In this document: piece by piece, positions 1-7,245 of the stretch
Layout: every line of letters begins with the position of its first letter
How positions within the stretch are numbered: the first letter of the stretch is position 1
Assembly (NCBI GenBank): GCA_003487665.1
Contig: DNFA01000021.1
Span: 21,858-38,571 of the forward strand
Source: Oscillibacter sp.
GTDB lineage: Bacteria > Bacillota > Clostridia > Oscillospirales > Oscillospiraceae
Direction: 5' to 3'
Length of the DNA: 16,714 nucleotides
Notes under the pieces: generated by a model
The model's database searches: none
What the model was told of the DNA's origin: nothing
The model's input: only the letters and a program-made list of their open reading frames with translations
Translations under genes and position numbers: made by a program

Positions 1-393
1 GAGATCTACGACGGCACCGTGGAGGTGCGCTCCATCGCCCGGGAAGCGGGCAACCGCACCAAGATCGCCGTGTGGTCGGACGATCCCAACGTGGATCCCA
101 TCGGTGCTTGCGTTGGCCCCAGAGGGCAGCGCGTCAACGCCATCGTGGATGAACTGCGGGGCGAGAAGATCGACATCATCAAGTACAGCGAGGATCCCGC
201 CGAGTTCATCGCCGCGGCGCTGGCACCGGCGGACGTGGTCAGCGTGCAGCTGGCCGACGAGGGCAAGGCCTGCCGCGTAACGGTGCCCGCCGACCAGCTG
301 AGTCTGGCCATCGGCAAGGAGGGTCAGAACGCACGTCTGGCCGCCCGGCTCACCGGCTACAAGATCGACATCAAGGCGGCCAACGCCGAGTAA
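1..393 (+). CDS. nusA: Transcription termination/antitermination protein NusA, C-terminal part (5' end outside window)
   Basis: NusA binds RNA polymerase and nascent RNA and modulates pausing, termination and antitermination. Only the last 130 codons are visible, and the frame is open to the left edge. They cover the tandem KH RNA-binding region. The first visible KH carries the GPRG loop (visible residues 39-42, in GACVGPRGQR) and the second carries GKEG (residues 105-108, in AIGKEGQNARLAARLTGY). The segment reading DGTVEVRSIAREAGNRTKIAV is typical of the KH1 entry. The protein ends about 20 residues after the second KH motif, with no acidic C-terminal repeats, as is usual for Gram-positive NusA. 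It is followed 16 nt later by ylxR, in the canonical nusA-ylxR-ylxQ-infB order, so it is almost certainly co-transcribed with the genes downstream. Confidence 0.97.
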   Translation, partial: EIYDGTVEVRSIAREAGNRTKIAVWSDDPNVDPIGACVGPRGQRVNAIVDELRGEKIDIIKYSEDPAEFIAAALAPADVVSVQLADEGKACRVTVPADQLSLAIGKEGQNARLAARLTGYKIDIKAANAE

Positions 394-409
394 GAAAGGA
401 GCGGCAGCT

Positions 410-679
410 ATGCAGAAGCCCCGCAAAATACCGCAGCGGCAGTGCGTGGGCTGCCGCGAGATGAAGGACAAAAAGGCGCTGCTGCGCATTGTGAAAACGC
501 CGGAGGGCGAGATCCTGCTGGACGCCACCGGCAAGAAGTCGGGGCGGGGCGCGTATGTGTGTCCCGATCCGGAGTGTCTGAAAAAGGCGCGGAAAAGCCG
601 CGCACTGGAGCGCGCGTTCGACACCGCCATCCCCGCGGAGGTCTATGACGCGCTGGAAGGGCAGATGGTGGCGCTGTGA
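410..679 (+). CDS. rnpM: YlxR/RnpM family RNA-binding protein (DUF448)
   Basis: This is a small protein of 89 residues, the normal length for the YlxR family. Hallmarks are QRQCVGCR near the N-terminus (C12, C15) and GRGAYVC plus a further Cys (C51, C56), followed by a basic helix (KKARKSRALERAF). The four cysteines could form a metal site, which I infer only from their spacing. In Bacillus subtilis the family member has been renamed RnpM because it binds and modulates RNase P. Earlier work treated it as a nucleoid-associated regulator. The start is supported by AGGAG at 397-401, 8 nt before the ATG. The stop overlaps the GTG start of the next gene (GTGA), which points to translational coupling. 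It sits between nusA and ylxQ, as in most Firmicutes. Confidence 0.95.
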   Translation: MQKPRKIPQRQCVGCREMKDKKALLRIVKTPEGEILLDATGKKSGRGAYVCPDPECLKKARKSRALERAFDTAIPAEVYDALEGQMVAL

Positions 680-1329
680 CAGAGCATTTGTTATCCACAT
701 TGGGACTGGCGCTGCGCGCCGGCGCGGTGGCCGTGGGCGAGGAGCCTGTGGGCGCGGCGGCACGGGGCAAGAAGGCGCGGGTCATCTTTACGGCGCGGGA
801 CGCGGCAGCGTCCTCCGTCCGCAGGGCGTACAGCTTTGCCCACGCGGGCAGCTGCCTGTGCCTCCCCTTCCCTGCCGATAAGGATGCCTTCGGCCGGGCG
901 CTGGGACGCACCAGTGTGGCCATGTGCGCGGTGACGGACATCGGCTTCGCCCAGTCGCTGGTGAAAAAGCTGGCGGCGGCGGACGGCGAGACCTACGGCG
1001 CGGCGTCGCAGGCGCTGGACATCAAGGCCAAGCGCGCCAGGGAGCGGAAAGAGGAGCAGGTGCAGCACGAGAAGAACCTGCGGCAGGGCAAGCGGCGCGT
1101 CCACGCCGCCAAGCCGCCGGAGGAGCCGGCACACCCGCCGGAAGGCCGTCCGGAGCCGGAGCGCAGACCGCCCCGGCGGGCTGACCGCCCGGACAGGGTA
1201 TATAAGGAACGCAGCAGCCGCGATGCGAAAAGCAGACGGCCGCAGAGGAAGGAAGCGCCCGGACAGCGGTATGAGAACGCTCTGCCGGTGAAGAAGGGCA
1301 AGGGAAGCCGGAAGCCGTCCGGCGAGTAA
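676..1329 (+). CDS. ylxQ: YlxQ-like L7Ae/L30e-family RNA-binding protein with a long basic C-terminal tail
   Basis: Residues 1 to about 100 match the ribosomal L7Ae/L30e/Gadd45 fold in sequence pattern: an N-terminal LGLALRAGAVAVGEE segment, a central VIFTARDAA strand and helix, and a C-terminal hydrophobic VAMCAVTDIGFAQSLVKKL segment. B. subtilis YlxQ is known to bind kink-turn RNA. The usual protein is about 100 residues, but this one is 217. The extra part (about 105-217) is low-complexity and dominated by Lys, Arg, Glu and Pro, which looks disordered and nucleic-acid binding. Translation starts at GTG 676, inside the ylxR stop (4-nt overlap), with only a weak distant purine stretch upstream, so coupling is likely. 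No second domain is recognisable in the tail. The family call is firm; the role of the tail is unknown. Confidence 0.88.
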   Translation: MTEHLLSTLGLALRAGAVAVGEEPVGAAARGKKARVIFTARDAAASSVRRAYSFAHAGSCLCLPFPADKDAFGRALGRTSVAMCAVTDIGFAQSLVKKLAAADGETYGAASQALDIKAKRARERKEEQVQHEKNLRQGKRRVHAAKPPEEPAHPPEGRPEPERRPPRRADRPDRVYKERSSRDAKSRRPQRKEAPGQRYENALPVKKGKGSRKPSGE

Positions 1330-1373
1330 GGAAGAACACAGCGCGGCGCGAAAGCGGCGCGATCAACTGAGAT

Positions 1374-1378
1374 GGAGG
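1374..1378 (+). promoter_or_regulatory. Shine-Dalgarno that decides the infB TTG start
   Basis: GGAGG lies 9 nt before TTG at 1388. No ATG or GTG lies in frame between this site and the start of the conserved IF2 N-terminal domain (KYRVHEVAKDF). The TTG is therefore the best initiation codon, and the rare start codon is real rather than a track artefact. Confidence 0.8.
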
Positions 1379-1387
1379 TGGCTTTAT

Positions 1388-3736
1388 TTGGGTAGTATCG
1401 CTAACAAATACAGAGTGCATGAGGTGGCCAAGGATTTCGGCGTGTCCACGAAGGAGATCACGGAGATCCTGACCAAGTACGCCGAAACGCCCAAGAATCA
1501 CATGCAGGTGCTGGAGGATCGGGAGCTGAGCCTCATCTTTGAGTATCTGACCCAGCACAACCCGGTGAGCAGCATCGCGGTGATCTATGCCGAGGGTGCG
1601 AAAGCCGCGGAAAAGAAGCCTGCGCCGGCGGCCAAGCCCGCCCAGAGCGCGCCTGCCCAGAGCAGCGGCAAGCCCCAGCAGCAGACCCCTGCCGCCGGGA
1701 ACGCCAAACCCGCCGAGCAGCCCAAGCAGCCCATGTCCCGCGTGCCCCAGCGTCAGGTGGTGGATACCCGCAAGGCCACCAATGTGAACCTGGACAAGTA
1801 CGACGAGAAGCTGCAGGACATGGCCGACGCCCGCAGCAGCGGCAAGCGCGACCAGCAGGCGCCCCAAGGCAAGGAGAAGTTCCGCAATAAGCAGCGCCGG
1901 GACAACAATTTCAACAGCAACAAGCGCAAGCAGGAGGAGGCCGACCGTCTCCGCAAGCTGCGGCTTGAGGTCATTAAGAAGACGCCCGTCACCGTGCAGA
2001 TCCCCGATGAGATCTCCGTGGGTGAGCTGGCCAGCCGGATGAAGAAGACCGGCGCCGAGGTGGTCAAGTGCCTGATGAAGAACGGCATCATGGCCTCCCT
2101 GAGCCAGATGATCGACTTCGACACCGCCGCCATCATCGCCGAGGAGCTGGGCTGCAAGGTGGAGAAGGAGGTGGTCGTCACCATCGAGGAGCGTCTGATC
2201 GACGACCATCAGGACAAGGACGAGGATCTGGTGCCCCGCGCCCCCGTGGTGGTGGTCATGGGTCACGTTGACCACGGCAAGACCAGCCTGCTGGACTACA
2301 TCCGCAACGCCCATGTAGCCAGCGGCGAGGCCGGCGGCATCACCCAGCACATCGGCGCCTATCAGGTGGAGATCCACGGCAAGCCCATCACGTTCCTGGA
2401 CACCCCCGGCCACGAGGCCTTTACCTCCATGCGCGCCCGCGGCGCCATGGTGACGGATATCGCCATTCTGGTGGTGGCCGCCGAGGACGGCATCATGCCC
2501 CAGACGGTGGAGTCTATCAACCACGCCAAGGCCGCCGGTATCCCCATCATCGTGGCCATCAACAAGATGGATAAGCCTGAGGCCAACCCTGAGCGCATCA
2601 AGCAGCAGCTCACCGAGTACGGGCTGGTGTGCGAGGAGTGGGGCGGCGACACCATCGTGTGCCCCATCTCCGCCAAGACCGGCATGGGCGTGGACAATCT
2701 GCTGGAGATGCTGACCCTTACCGCTGAGGTGGGCGAGCTGAAGGCCAACCCCAACCGCGCGGCGCAGGGCACCGTCATCGAGGCCCGTCTGGACAAGGGA
2801 CGCGGCCCCGTGGCCACGCTGCTGGTGCAGAACGGCACGCTCCATCAGGGCGACATCATCATCGCAGGCACCTCCGTGGGTCGTGTCCGCGCTATGGTCA
2901 GCGACAAGGGGCAGCGCATCACCGAGGCGGGCCCCAGCGTGCCCGTGGAGATCACTGGCTTGAGCGAGGCGCCCTCTGCCGGCGCCACGTTCAACGCCGT
3001 GGCCGACGAGAAGCTGGCGCGCGAGCTGGTGGAGCAGCGCAAGGCCGAGGAAAAGGCCAAGGCCAACGCACCTGTCACCAAGGTGTCGCTGGAGGATCTG
3101 TTCAGCCAGATCCAGGCCGGTGAGATGAAGAACCTGAACCTGATCGTCAAGGCTGACGTGCAGGGCAGCGTGGAGGCGGTGAAGGCCTCGCTGGAGAAGC
3201 TCAGCAACGAGGAGGTGCGCGTCCGCGTGATCCACGGCGGCGTGGGCGCTATCAACGAATCCGACGTGATGCTGGCCTCCACATCCCAGGCCATCATCGT
3301 GGGCTTCAACGTCCGCCCGGACGCCGCCGCCCGCGAGAGCGCCGCCCGCGCCAACGTGGACATGCGCATGTACCGCGTCATCTACGACGCCATCAACGAG
3401 ATCGAGGCCGCCATGAAGGGCATGCTGGCTCCCAAGTTCCGGGAGGTGCTGCTGGGTCACGCCGAGGTACGGCAGACCTACAAGGTGTCCGGCGTGGGCA
3501 CCGTGGCCGGCTGCTATGTGCAGGACGGCAAGCTGCAGCGCAAGGACTGCCAGGTGCGTCTGGTGCGGGACGGCATTGTGATCCACGAGGGCGTGCTGGC
3601 CTCCCTGCAGCGGTTCAAGGACTCCGTCAAGGAGGTGCAGGCCGGCTACGAGTGCGGCCTGAGCATCGAGAAATTCAACGACATCAAGGAAGGCGACATC
3701 GTGGAGGCCTTCACCATGGAGCAGATCGAGGTATAA
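1388..3736 (+). CDS. infB: Translation initiation factor IF-2
   Basis: IF-2 is the GTPase that recruits initiator fMet-tRNA to the 30S subunit and promotes 50S joining. The 782-residue protein has the full layout. A first IF2_N helical domain (about 3-55) is followed by a Pro/Ala/Lys/Gln-rich linker (about 70-190) and a second IF2_N domain (about 198-250). The G domain has G1 GHVDHGKT (292-299), G2 GGITQHIG (316-323), G3 DTPGHE (338-343), G4 NKMDK (392-396) and G5 SAK (428-430). Beta-barrel domain II, domain III (about 575-680) and the C-terminal fMet-tRNA-binding C2 barrel, which ends in GDIVEAFTMEQIEV, complete it. Length is typical of Gram-positive IF-2. Translation starts at TTG behind a good GGAGG. 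A strong terminator-like hairpin follows the stop within 10 nt. Confidence 0.98.
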   Translation: MGSIANKYRVHEVAKDFGVSTKEITEILTKYAETPKNHMQVLEDRELSLIFEYLTQHNPVSSIAVIYAEGAKAAEKKPAPAAKPAQSAPAQSSGKPQQQTPAAGNAKPAEQPKQPMSRVPQRQVVDTRKATNVNLDKYDEKLQDMADARSSGKRDQQAPQGKEKFRNKQRRDNNFNSNKRKQEEADRLRKLRLEVIKKTPVTVQIPDEISVGELASRMKKTGAEVVKCLMKNGIMASLSQMIDFDTAAIIAEELGCKVEKEVVVTIEERLIDDHQDKDEDLVPRAPVVVVMGHVDHGKTSLLDYIRNAHVASGEAGGITQHIGAYQVEIHGKPITFLDTPGHEAFTSMRARGAMVTDIAILVVAAEDGIMPQTVESINHAKAAGIPIIVAINKMDKPEANPERIKQQLTEYGLVCEEWGGDTIVCPISAKTGMGVDNLLEMLTLTAEVGELKANPNRAAQGTVIEARLDKGRGPVATLLVQNGTLHQGDIIIAGTSVGRVRAMVSDKGQRITEAGPSVPVEITGLSEAPSAGATFNAVADEKLARELVEQRKAEEKAKANAPVTKVSLEDLFSQIQAGEMKNLNLIVKADVQGSVEAVKASLEKLSNEEVRVRVIHGGVGAINESDVMLASTSQAIIVGFNVRPDAAARESAARANVDMRMYRVIYDAINEIEAAMKGMLAPKFREVLLGHAEVRQTYKVSGVGTVAGCYVQDGKLQRKDCQVRLVRDGIVIHEGVLASLQRFKDSVKEVQAGYECGLSIEKFNDIKEGDIVEAFTMEQIEV

Positions 3737-3745
3737 CAAACAGCC

Positions 3746-3776
3746 GATGGGTGGGCGAGCGCCCACCCATCTTTTT
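3746..3776 (+). terminator. Intrinsic terminator-like hairpin between infB and rbfA
   Basis: An 11-bp perfect stem (3746-3756 with 3761-3771, arms GATGGGTGGGC and GCCCACCCATC) closes a GAGC tetraloop and is followed directly by five Ts. It lies 7 nt after the infB stop and about 20 nt before the rbfA start. It looks like a true rho-independent terminator, but it sits within an operon usually transcribed throughout. It may be a partial terminator, an attenuator responsive to NusA, or an RNA-stability element for the infB message. Confidence 0.8.
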
Positions 3777-3796
3777 CTTGAAAGGAGGAGCGCCCT

Positions 3797-4183
3797 ATGG
3801 CCGGAAACCGCATCGGACGCATCAATGAGGAGATACGCAAGGAGCTGAGCGCGCTGCTGCGCACCGTGAAGGATCCCCGCGTGTCGGAGGGCATGCTGAC
3901 CATCACGCGGGTGGACACCACCAGCGACCTGCGCTATGCGCGGGTGTATATCAGCGCCCTGAACTGCACGGATGAAAAGGGGCTGATGAAGGGTCTGAAG
4001 TCCGCCGCCGGGTATCTGCGGCACGAGCTGGGGCAGGCCATCGACCTGCGCTACACGCCGGAGCTGCAGTTCTTCATGGACGATTCCATCGCCCACGGCG
4101 CGCACATCCTGGATCTTCTGAACCATGTGAAGCCCGCCAACCCCGCCAACGCGGATATCGTGCTGCCGGAGGATCGGGAATGA
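3797..4183 (+). CDS. rbfA: 30S ribosome-binding factor RbfA
   Basis: RbfA binds immature 30S subunits and helps 16S rRNA 5' end maturation and cold adaptation. The 128-residue protein has family length and recognisable signatures. An N-terminal RIGRINEEIRKELSALL helix is followed by the KH-type core segments SEGMLTITRVDTTSDL and YARVYIS. The C-terminal helix-strand part reads LRHELGQAIDLRYTPELQFFMDDS. The start is well supported by AAAGGAGG at 3781-3788, 8 nt before the ATG. The gene ends in an ATGA overlap with nrnA. It lies just behind the infB hairpin, so it relies on read-through or on an unrecognised promoter; I see no good -35/-10 pair in the 60-nt gap. Confidence 0.96.
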   Translation: MAGNRIGRINEEIRKELSALLRTVKDPRVSEGMLTITRVDTTSDLRYARVYISALNCTDEKGLMKGLKSAAGYLRHELGQAIDLRYTPELQFFMDDSIAHGAHILDLLNHVKPANPANADIVLPEDRE

Positions 4184-5136
4184 GCGCCCGCCTGACCGTA
4201 CAGGAGACGGCGGACTTCCTGCGGACGCTGGACGAGGTGCTGATACTGACCCACGTCCGTCCCGACGGCGACACCGTGGGCTGCGCCGCCGCCCTGTGCC
4301 GCGCCCTGCGGGGCATGGGCAAGGCTGCTTATCTGCTGCCCAACCCGGAGATCACCGGCACCTACGAGCCTTACGCCGCGTCCCTGTGGGCGCCGGAGGG
4401 CTATGTGCCGCAGAGCGTGGTGTCGGTGGACATCGCCGCGCCCAATCTGCTGCCGGACAACGCGCTGCCCTATAAGGGCGGTATCTGCCTGGCCATCGAC
4501 CACCACGGCTCCCAGGAGTTTTTCGCGGAGCGCACCTGTCTGGACGCGGATGCCGCCGCCTGCGGCGAGATCGTATACGACGTGATCCGGGCGCTGGGCG
4601 CGTCCGTGACGCCGGAGATCGCCATGGCGCTGTATGTGGCCGTGTCCACGGACACGGGCTGCTTTGTCTACACCAACACCACCGCCCGCACCCACCGCAT
4701 CGCCGCGGAGCTGATGGACTGCGGCATCGACGTGGGCGCGGTGAACAAGGCGCTGTTCCGCACCAAGAGCGCCGTCCGTCTGGCTATGGAAGCCCGGATG
4801 GTGGCGGACATGGAGCTGTACGACAACGGGCGGGTGGTGGTCATGTCCATCCCCCTGTCCCTGTGCCGGGAGCTGCACGCCACGGAAGCGGACATCGAGG
4901 AGCTGAGCAGTCTGGCCGCGCTGGTGCAGGGCACCGACTGCGGCATCACCCTGCGGGAGCTGAAGCCGGGCAGGGTGAAGATCTCCCTGCGGACAGGCCC
5001 CCGTGTGGACGCCTGCGCCGTGTGCCGGGTGCTGGGCGGCGGCGGCCACAAGGCTGCGGCGGGCACCACAGTGGAGGGCACCATGGACGAGGTCAAGGCC
5101 GGTATACTGGCCGCCTACCGGGAAGTGGTGGGCTGA
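4180..5136 (+). CDS. nrnA: Bifunctional nanoRNase / pAp phosphatase NrnA (DHH family)
   Basis: NrnA degrades 2-5 nt RNA fragments and dephosphorylates 3',5'-pAp in the cytoplasm. The protein is 318 residues, the usual length. DHH catalytic motifs are all present: HVRPDGD (H25, D29, D31), SVD (D84), the IDHHGS signature (D107, H108, H109) and STDTG (D158), which together would hold two Mn ions. The C-terminal DHHA1 substrate-binding domain has the GGGGHKAAAG motif (286-295, H290). Its ATG overlaps the rbfA stop by 4 nt, which implies coupled translation. The next gene, truB, starts 3 nt after the stop. This rbfA-nrnA-truB order is standard in Firmicutes. All key residues are intact. Confidence 0.95.
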   Translation: MSARLTVQETADFLRTLDEVLILTHVRPDGDTVGCAAALCRALRGMGKAAYLLPNPEITGTYEPYAASLWAPEGYVPQSVVSVDIAAPNLLPDNALPYKGGICLAIDHHGSQEFFAERTCLDADAAACGEIVYDVIRALGASVTPEIAMALYVAVSTDTGCFVYTNTTARTHRIAAELMDCGIDVGAVNKALFRTKSAVRLAMEARMVADMELYDNGRVVVMSIPLSLCRELHATEADIEELSSLAALVQGTDCGITLRELKPGRVKISLRTGPRVDACAVCRVLGGGGHKAAAGTTVEGTMDEVKAGILAAYREVVG

Positions 5137-5139
5137 GCC

Positions 5140-6003
5140 ATGGCGAACGGCATCATCATTATCGACAAGCCCGCCGGCTGGACGAGCATGGACGTGTGCG
5201 GCAAGCTGCGGGGCATACTGAAAACAAAAAAGGTCGGTCACGCCGGAACGCTGGATCCCATGGCCACCGGCGTGCTGCCGGTGTTCGTAGGCAGCGCCAC
5301 CCGCGCCGTGTCCTACGCCGAGGCCGGGGACAAGGAGTATATCGCCGGGCTGCGGCTGGGTCTTGTGACCAACACCCAGGACACCTCCGGCGAGGTGCTG
5401 GAGCAGCACCCGGCGGAGGGCATCACCCGCGGACAGCTGGAGGCGGTTCTGGCACGGTTTACCGGCGAGATACAGCAGGTGCCGCCCATGTACTCCGCCA
5501 TCAAGATCGGCGGGCAGAAGCTCTATGAGCTGGCGCGGAAGGGGCAGGAGATCGAGCGCCCCGCCCGCACCGTGACCATCCACGGGCTGGAGCTGCTGGA
5601 GCCGGGCGGCGACTGGCGGCTGCGCGTCCGGTGCAGCAAGGGTACCTATGTGCGCACCCTGTGCCACGACATCGGGCGGGCGCTGGGCTGCGGTGGCTGC
5701 ATGAGCAGCCTGCGGCGCACCATGGCCGCCGGGTTCACACTGGCGGAGTGCCGCACCATCGAGGAGGTACAGCAGCAGGGCGAAAGCCTGCTGGCGGCCA
5801 CCGACTCCCTGTTCCGGCAGTACCCGGCGTACCGCATTCCCTCGGAGCAGGCGGACAGGCGCTGCCGCTGCGGGAATCCGCTGACGGCGGAGGGCTTGCA
5901 GCCGGGGCTGTACCGGGTCTACGGCACGGACGGGACGTTTCTGTGCCTGAGCCGGTGGGAAAACGGGGTGCTGACCTCGGAGAAAAACTTTTTCGGAGCG
6001 TGA
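5140..6003 (+). CDS. truB: tRNA pseudouridine(55) synthase TruB
   Basis: TruB isomerises U55 in the T-loop of tRNAs. The protein is 287 residues. The N-terminal IIIIDKPAGWTS and the catalytic motif GHAGTLDPMATGVLP with nucleophile D39 are present. So are the family motifs TNTQDTSGEV, QVPPMYSAIKIGGQKLYELAR (a conserved Tyr in the active site) and RCSKGTYVRTLCHDIG. The last 50 residues form a short TruB C-terminal, PUA-like region with a Cys/Arg-rich DRRCRCG patch. The ATG follows the nrnA stop by 3 nt and has only a weak upstream purine run, so it probably depends on coupling. The stop overlaps the GTG start of ribF. Confidence 0.96.
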   Translation: MANGIIIIDKPAGWTSMDVCGKLRGILKTKKVGHAGTLDPMATGVLPVFVGSATRAVSYAEAGDKEYIAGLRLGLVTNTQDTSGEVLEQHPAEGITRGQLEAVLARFTGEIQQVPPMYSAIKIGGQKLYELARKGQEIERPARTVTIHGLELLEPGGDWRLRVRCSKGTYVRTLCHDIGRALGCGGCMSSLRRTMAAGFTLAECRTIEEVQQQGESLLAATDSLFRQYPAYRIPSEQADRRCRCGNPLTAEGLQPGLYRVYGTDGTFLCLSRWENGVLTSEKNFFGA

Positions 6004-6899
6004 AGGATTTGGAAAAAGCAGTCATAGCCCTCGGTTTTTTCGACGGCGTACACCGTGGGCACGGCGCCCTGCTGGAAAAAACAGCGGAGCGGGCGCGGGA
6101 ATTGCAGGCCGTGCCCACGGCATTCACCTTTGACAGGCCGCCCAAGGAGGTGGTCACGGGGCAGCCCGTGTATCTCATCAACTCCAGCCGCGACCGGCAG
6201 GGGCTGATGGAGCGGCTGTACGGCATCGAACGGGTGGTGTTCGCGCCCTTCGACCGGCAGATGATGACCATGCCGTGGGAGGAGTATATCCGGATGCTGA
6301 TCCGGGACTACGGCGCGGTGCATTTTGTGGCCGGGCACGACCACCGGTTCGGCCATAAGAACGCCGGGAACGTGCAGCTTTTGCAGGAGAAATGCGCCCA
6401 GCTGGGCATCGGCTGCGACATTATCCCGCCGGTGCAGTGGGACGGCATCACCGTCAGCTCCACCTATATCCGCACGCTGGTGGAGGCGGGCGACATGGAG
6501 CGGGCGGCGGAATTCCTGGGGCACCGCCACTGCCTGAGCCAGACGGTGCAGCACGGTCAGCGCATCGGGCGCACCATCGGGATCCCCACGGTGAATCTGG
6601 CGGTGCCGGAGCATGTGCTCGCGCCCGCCCATGGGGTGTATGTCACCTGCGTGTACCTGCCGGACGGCCGGATGTACCACGGCGTGACCAACGTGGGCAC
6701 CCGCCCCACCGTTACCGACGGCGACGCCGTGTCGGTGGAGACGTTCCTGCTGGGCTTTGACGGCGACCTGTATGGGCAGGAGATACGCATCGAGTTCTGC
6801 CGCCGTCTCCGGGGCGAAAAGAAATTCGCCTCGCTGGAGGAACTGCGGCAGGAGATACAGCACAACATCCGCGAGACGAAGCGGTATTTTGGGGAATGA
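6000..6899 (+). CDS. ribF: Bifunctional riboflavin kinase / FMN adenylyltransferase RibF
   Basis: RibF converts riboflavin to FMN and FAD. I place the start at GTG 6000, which overlaps the truB TGA (GTGA) and gives 299 residues, close to the family norm. The open frame extends much further upstream, but that part is only a shadow of truB. The N-terminal nucleotidyltransferase has ALGFFDGVHRGH (10-21), GHDHRFGH (112-119) and SSTYIR. The C-terminal flavokinase has GRTIGIPTVN (with IGIPTVN at 193-199), HGVTNVGTRPT and VETFLLGF. The FAD made here would supply the acyl-CoA dehydrogenase and EtfAB encoded in the right block, although nothing shows co-regulation. A bidirectional terminator begins at the second base after the stop. 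Confidence 0.96.
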   Translation: MKDLEKAVIALGFFDGVHRGHGALLEKTAERARELQAVPTAFTFDRPPKEVVTGQPVYLINSSRDRQGLMERLYGIERVVFAPFDRQMMTMPWEEYIRMLIRDYGAVHFVAGHDHRFGHKNAGNVQLLQEKCAQLGIGCDIIPPVQWDGITVSSTYIRTLVEAGDMERAAEFLGHRHCLSQTVQHGQRIGRTIGIPTVNLAVPEHVLAPAHGVYVTCVYLPDGRMYHGVTNVGTRPTVTDGDAVSVETFLLGFDGDLYGQEIRIEFCRRLRGEKKFASLEELRQEIQHNIRETKRYFGE

Positions 6900-6900
6900 A

Positions 6901-6930
6901 AAAAGAGACAGCCGGCGGGCTGTCTCTTTT
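6901..6930. terminator. Bidirectional terminator between ribF and the XRE gene
   Basis: A 13-bp perfect stem (6901-6913 with 6918-6930) has an AAAAGAGACAGCC arm and a GGCG loop. The A-run on one side and T-run on the other give a terminal U-tract in both directions. It serves the convergent ribF (+) and XRE (-) genes and overlaps the XRE stop codon. Confidence 0.92.
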
Positions 6931-7156
6931 ATATTCTCATCTGTACTTCGATGGCCTGAATGATCTCGTGGGGCGGCACATCCAGCGCCTGAGCGAGCTT
7001 GAACAGCGTGTCCAGCGTGGGGCTGCGCAAGCCGCGCTCCAGCTTGCTGTAATGTGTTCTGTCCAACCCAGCCAGTCCGCTGAGCACCTCCTGCGACATT
7101 CCCTTGCGCGTCCGATAGGTCTGCAAGACCCGCCCTACCAATACTGCATCTACCAC
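6929..7156 (-). CDS. Small XRE/Cro-type helix-turn-helix transcriptional regulator
   Basis: This is a single-domain DNA-binding protein of 75 residues from the chosen start. The HTH covers most of it: RVLQTYRTRKGMSQEVLSGLAG, then the recognition region DRTHYSKLERGLRSPTLDTLFKLAQAL, a textbook XRE/Cro pattern. There is no sensor or oligomerisation domain. The open frame could begin at 7222, but GTG at 7154-7156 is preferred because GGAGG (complement of 7164-7168) lies 7 nt before it and the residues upstream are not HTH-like. No clear promoter is visible on this strand. The perfect palindrome at 7204-7221, about 50 bp upstream, is a likely operator, which would let the protein control itself and the divergent RNA gene. 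Its target is an inference from position. Confidence 0.88.
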   Translation of the reverse strand: MVDAVLVGRVLQTYRTRKGMSQEVLSGLAGLDRTHYSKLERGLRSPTLDTLFKLAQALDVPPHEIIQAIEVQMRI

Positions 7157-7203
7157 TCGACCACCTCCGCTGCGTTTATGATAACAGGAGCGGCCTTTTT
7201 CTA

Positions 7204-7221
7204 TGAGGTCACTTGACCTCA
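7204..7221. promoter_or_regulatory. Perfect palindrome, probable operator of the XRE regulator
   Basis: TGAGGTCA and its exact reverse complement TGACCTCA are separated by CT, giving an 8-bp inverted repeat on a 10-bp centre spacing, suitable for a dimeric HTH protein. It overlaps most of the -35 box (7213-7218) of the rightward promoter and lies in the leader region of the leftward XRE gene. The symmetry is seen directly; the binding protein is inferred. Confidence 0.7.
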
Positions 7222-7241
7222 TGCCGGAAATCGTGTATAAT
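7213..7241 (+). promoter_or_regulatory. Near-consensus sigma-A promoter driving a small RNA
   Basis: TTGACC (7213-7218), a 17-bp spacer and a perfect TATAAT (7236-7241) form one of the two best promoter matches in the window. Transcription would start near 7247-7250. No coding gene lies downstream on this strand before the terminator at 7374-7402. Confidence 0.8.
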
Positions 7242-7245
7242 AATC

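Noticed and set aside
1341..1366. GC-rich inverted-repeat-like run between ylxQ and infB
   Set aside because: Only short imperfect GCGC pairings form and no T-run follows, so it is not a supported terminator or riboswitch.
1022..4126. A very long open frame on the - strand opposite ylxQ, infB and rbfA
   Set aside because: It mirrors the codon usage of genuine + strand genes in GC-rich DNA, has a His/Leu/Gly-biased composition with no recognisable domain, and overlaps infB, whose product is certain.
5631..5999. An upstream extension of ribF by 123 codons
   Set aside because: This part overlaps truB in another frame and has no flavin-enzyme motifs. The conserved ALGFFDGVHRGH begins 10 residues after GTG 6000, which overlaps the truB stop in the usual way.
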